DNA of 64,000 nucleotides from assembly GCF_000236925.1 (NCBI RefSeq), contig NC_016941.1, positions 2,118,539 to 2,182,538 on the forward strand, in the 5' to 3' direction. The number at the start of each line of letters is the position of its first letter. Position 1 is the stretch's first letter. Positions 60,447 to 64,000 of the stretch are shown one piece after another. Position numbers and translations under genes: made by a program. Under the pieces are notes generated by a model. That model searched no databases and was not told the origin of the DNA. It saw only the letters and a list, made by a program, of their open reading frames with translations. This DNA is from Staphylococcus argenteus (GTDB taxonomy: Bacteria > Bacillota > Bacilli > Staphylococcales > Staphylococcaceae).

Positions 60447-64000
<3,554 letters not shown>

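Overview
The window is chromosomal DNA of Staphylococcus aureus or a very close relative. It is AT-rich and has the S. aureus gene content: murZ-fba-pyrG-rpoE, coaW, luxS, deoC/deoD, czrAB, glmS with its ribozyme, the mtl operon, the giant YSIRK/LPXTG surface protein FmtB (SasB/Mrp), glmM-cdaR-dacA, rocF, and an rRNA operon followed by six tRNA genes. The species call rests on recognising these proteins and their order; no search was run.

Layout. 1-9.5 kb: partial aldehyde dehydrogenase, an HxlR regulator, murZ, fba, a DUF2529 protein, pyrG with a GGG-start attenuator, rpoE, a double-GNAT protein and coaW. 9.6-18.8 kb: a DUF2750 protein, an ATP-grasp/M20 peptidase pair, luxS, DoxX, nucleoside salvage (pdp, deoC, deoD, with a cre site), a PerR-type dps and a DCC-family protein. 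19.4-29.1 kb: an EVE protein with a degenerate McrB-like C-terminus, manA, czrAB, membrane proteins, a 121-bp tandem repeat, a 28-codon membrane peptide, a HAD phosphatase and an ABC ATPase.

29.3-39.8 kb is the accessory island: a decayed Tn7-like transposon in attTn7, about 25 bp downstream of glmS, flanked by the 5-bp repeat ACATG. Its right end has three contiguous 20-bp TnsB-type repeats. All visible transposition genes are broken. tnsA and tnsB are gone and a truncated ISL3-family element lies in their place. tnsC lacks its 5' end and has a nonsense codon and a frameshift. tnsD has two frameshifts and a nonsense codon. tnsE has three in-frame stops. An unidentified gene between tnsC and tnsD is frameshifted. 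The cargo is a three-gene Thoeris anti-phage system with open, motif-complete frames: thsA (SIR2-SLOG) and two different TIR genes. Just upstream of thsA is a scar of a type I restriction operon, with the start of hsdM joined to the end of hsdR. The picture is an immobilised defence island whose effector genes survive while the transposition genes rot.

39.8-47.5 kb: glmS with its ribozyme and the mannitol operon mtlA-mtlR-mtlF-mtlD. 47.8-59.6 kb: fmtB, then glmM, cdaR and dacA (cell-wall precursor synthesis and c-di-AMP), and rocF. 59.7-64 kb: an rRNA operon on the minus strand (16S partial, 23S, 5S, then tRNA Asn-Glu-Val-Tyr-Gln-Lys) ending in a terminator.

Limits: gene functions come from reading motifs and recalled family sequences. 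Regulatory sites were found by eye against consensus sequences. Frameshifts were inferred from continuity of Tn7-family similarity in another frame, supported by region lengths that return to multiples of three once the inferred indels are corrected.
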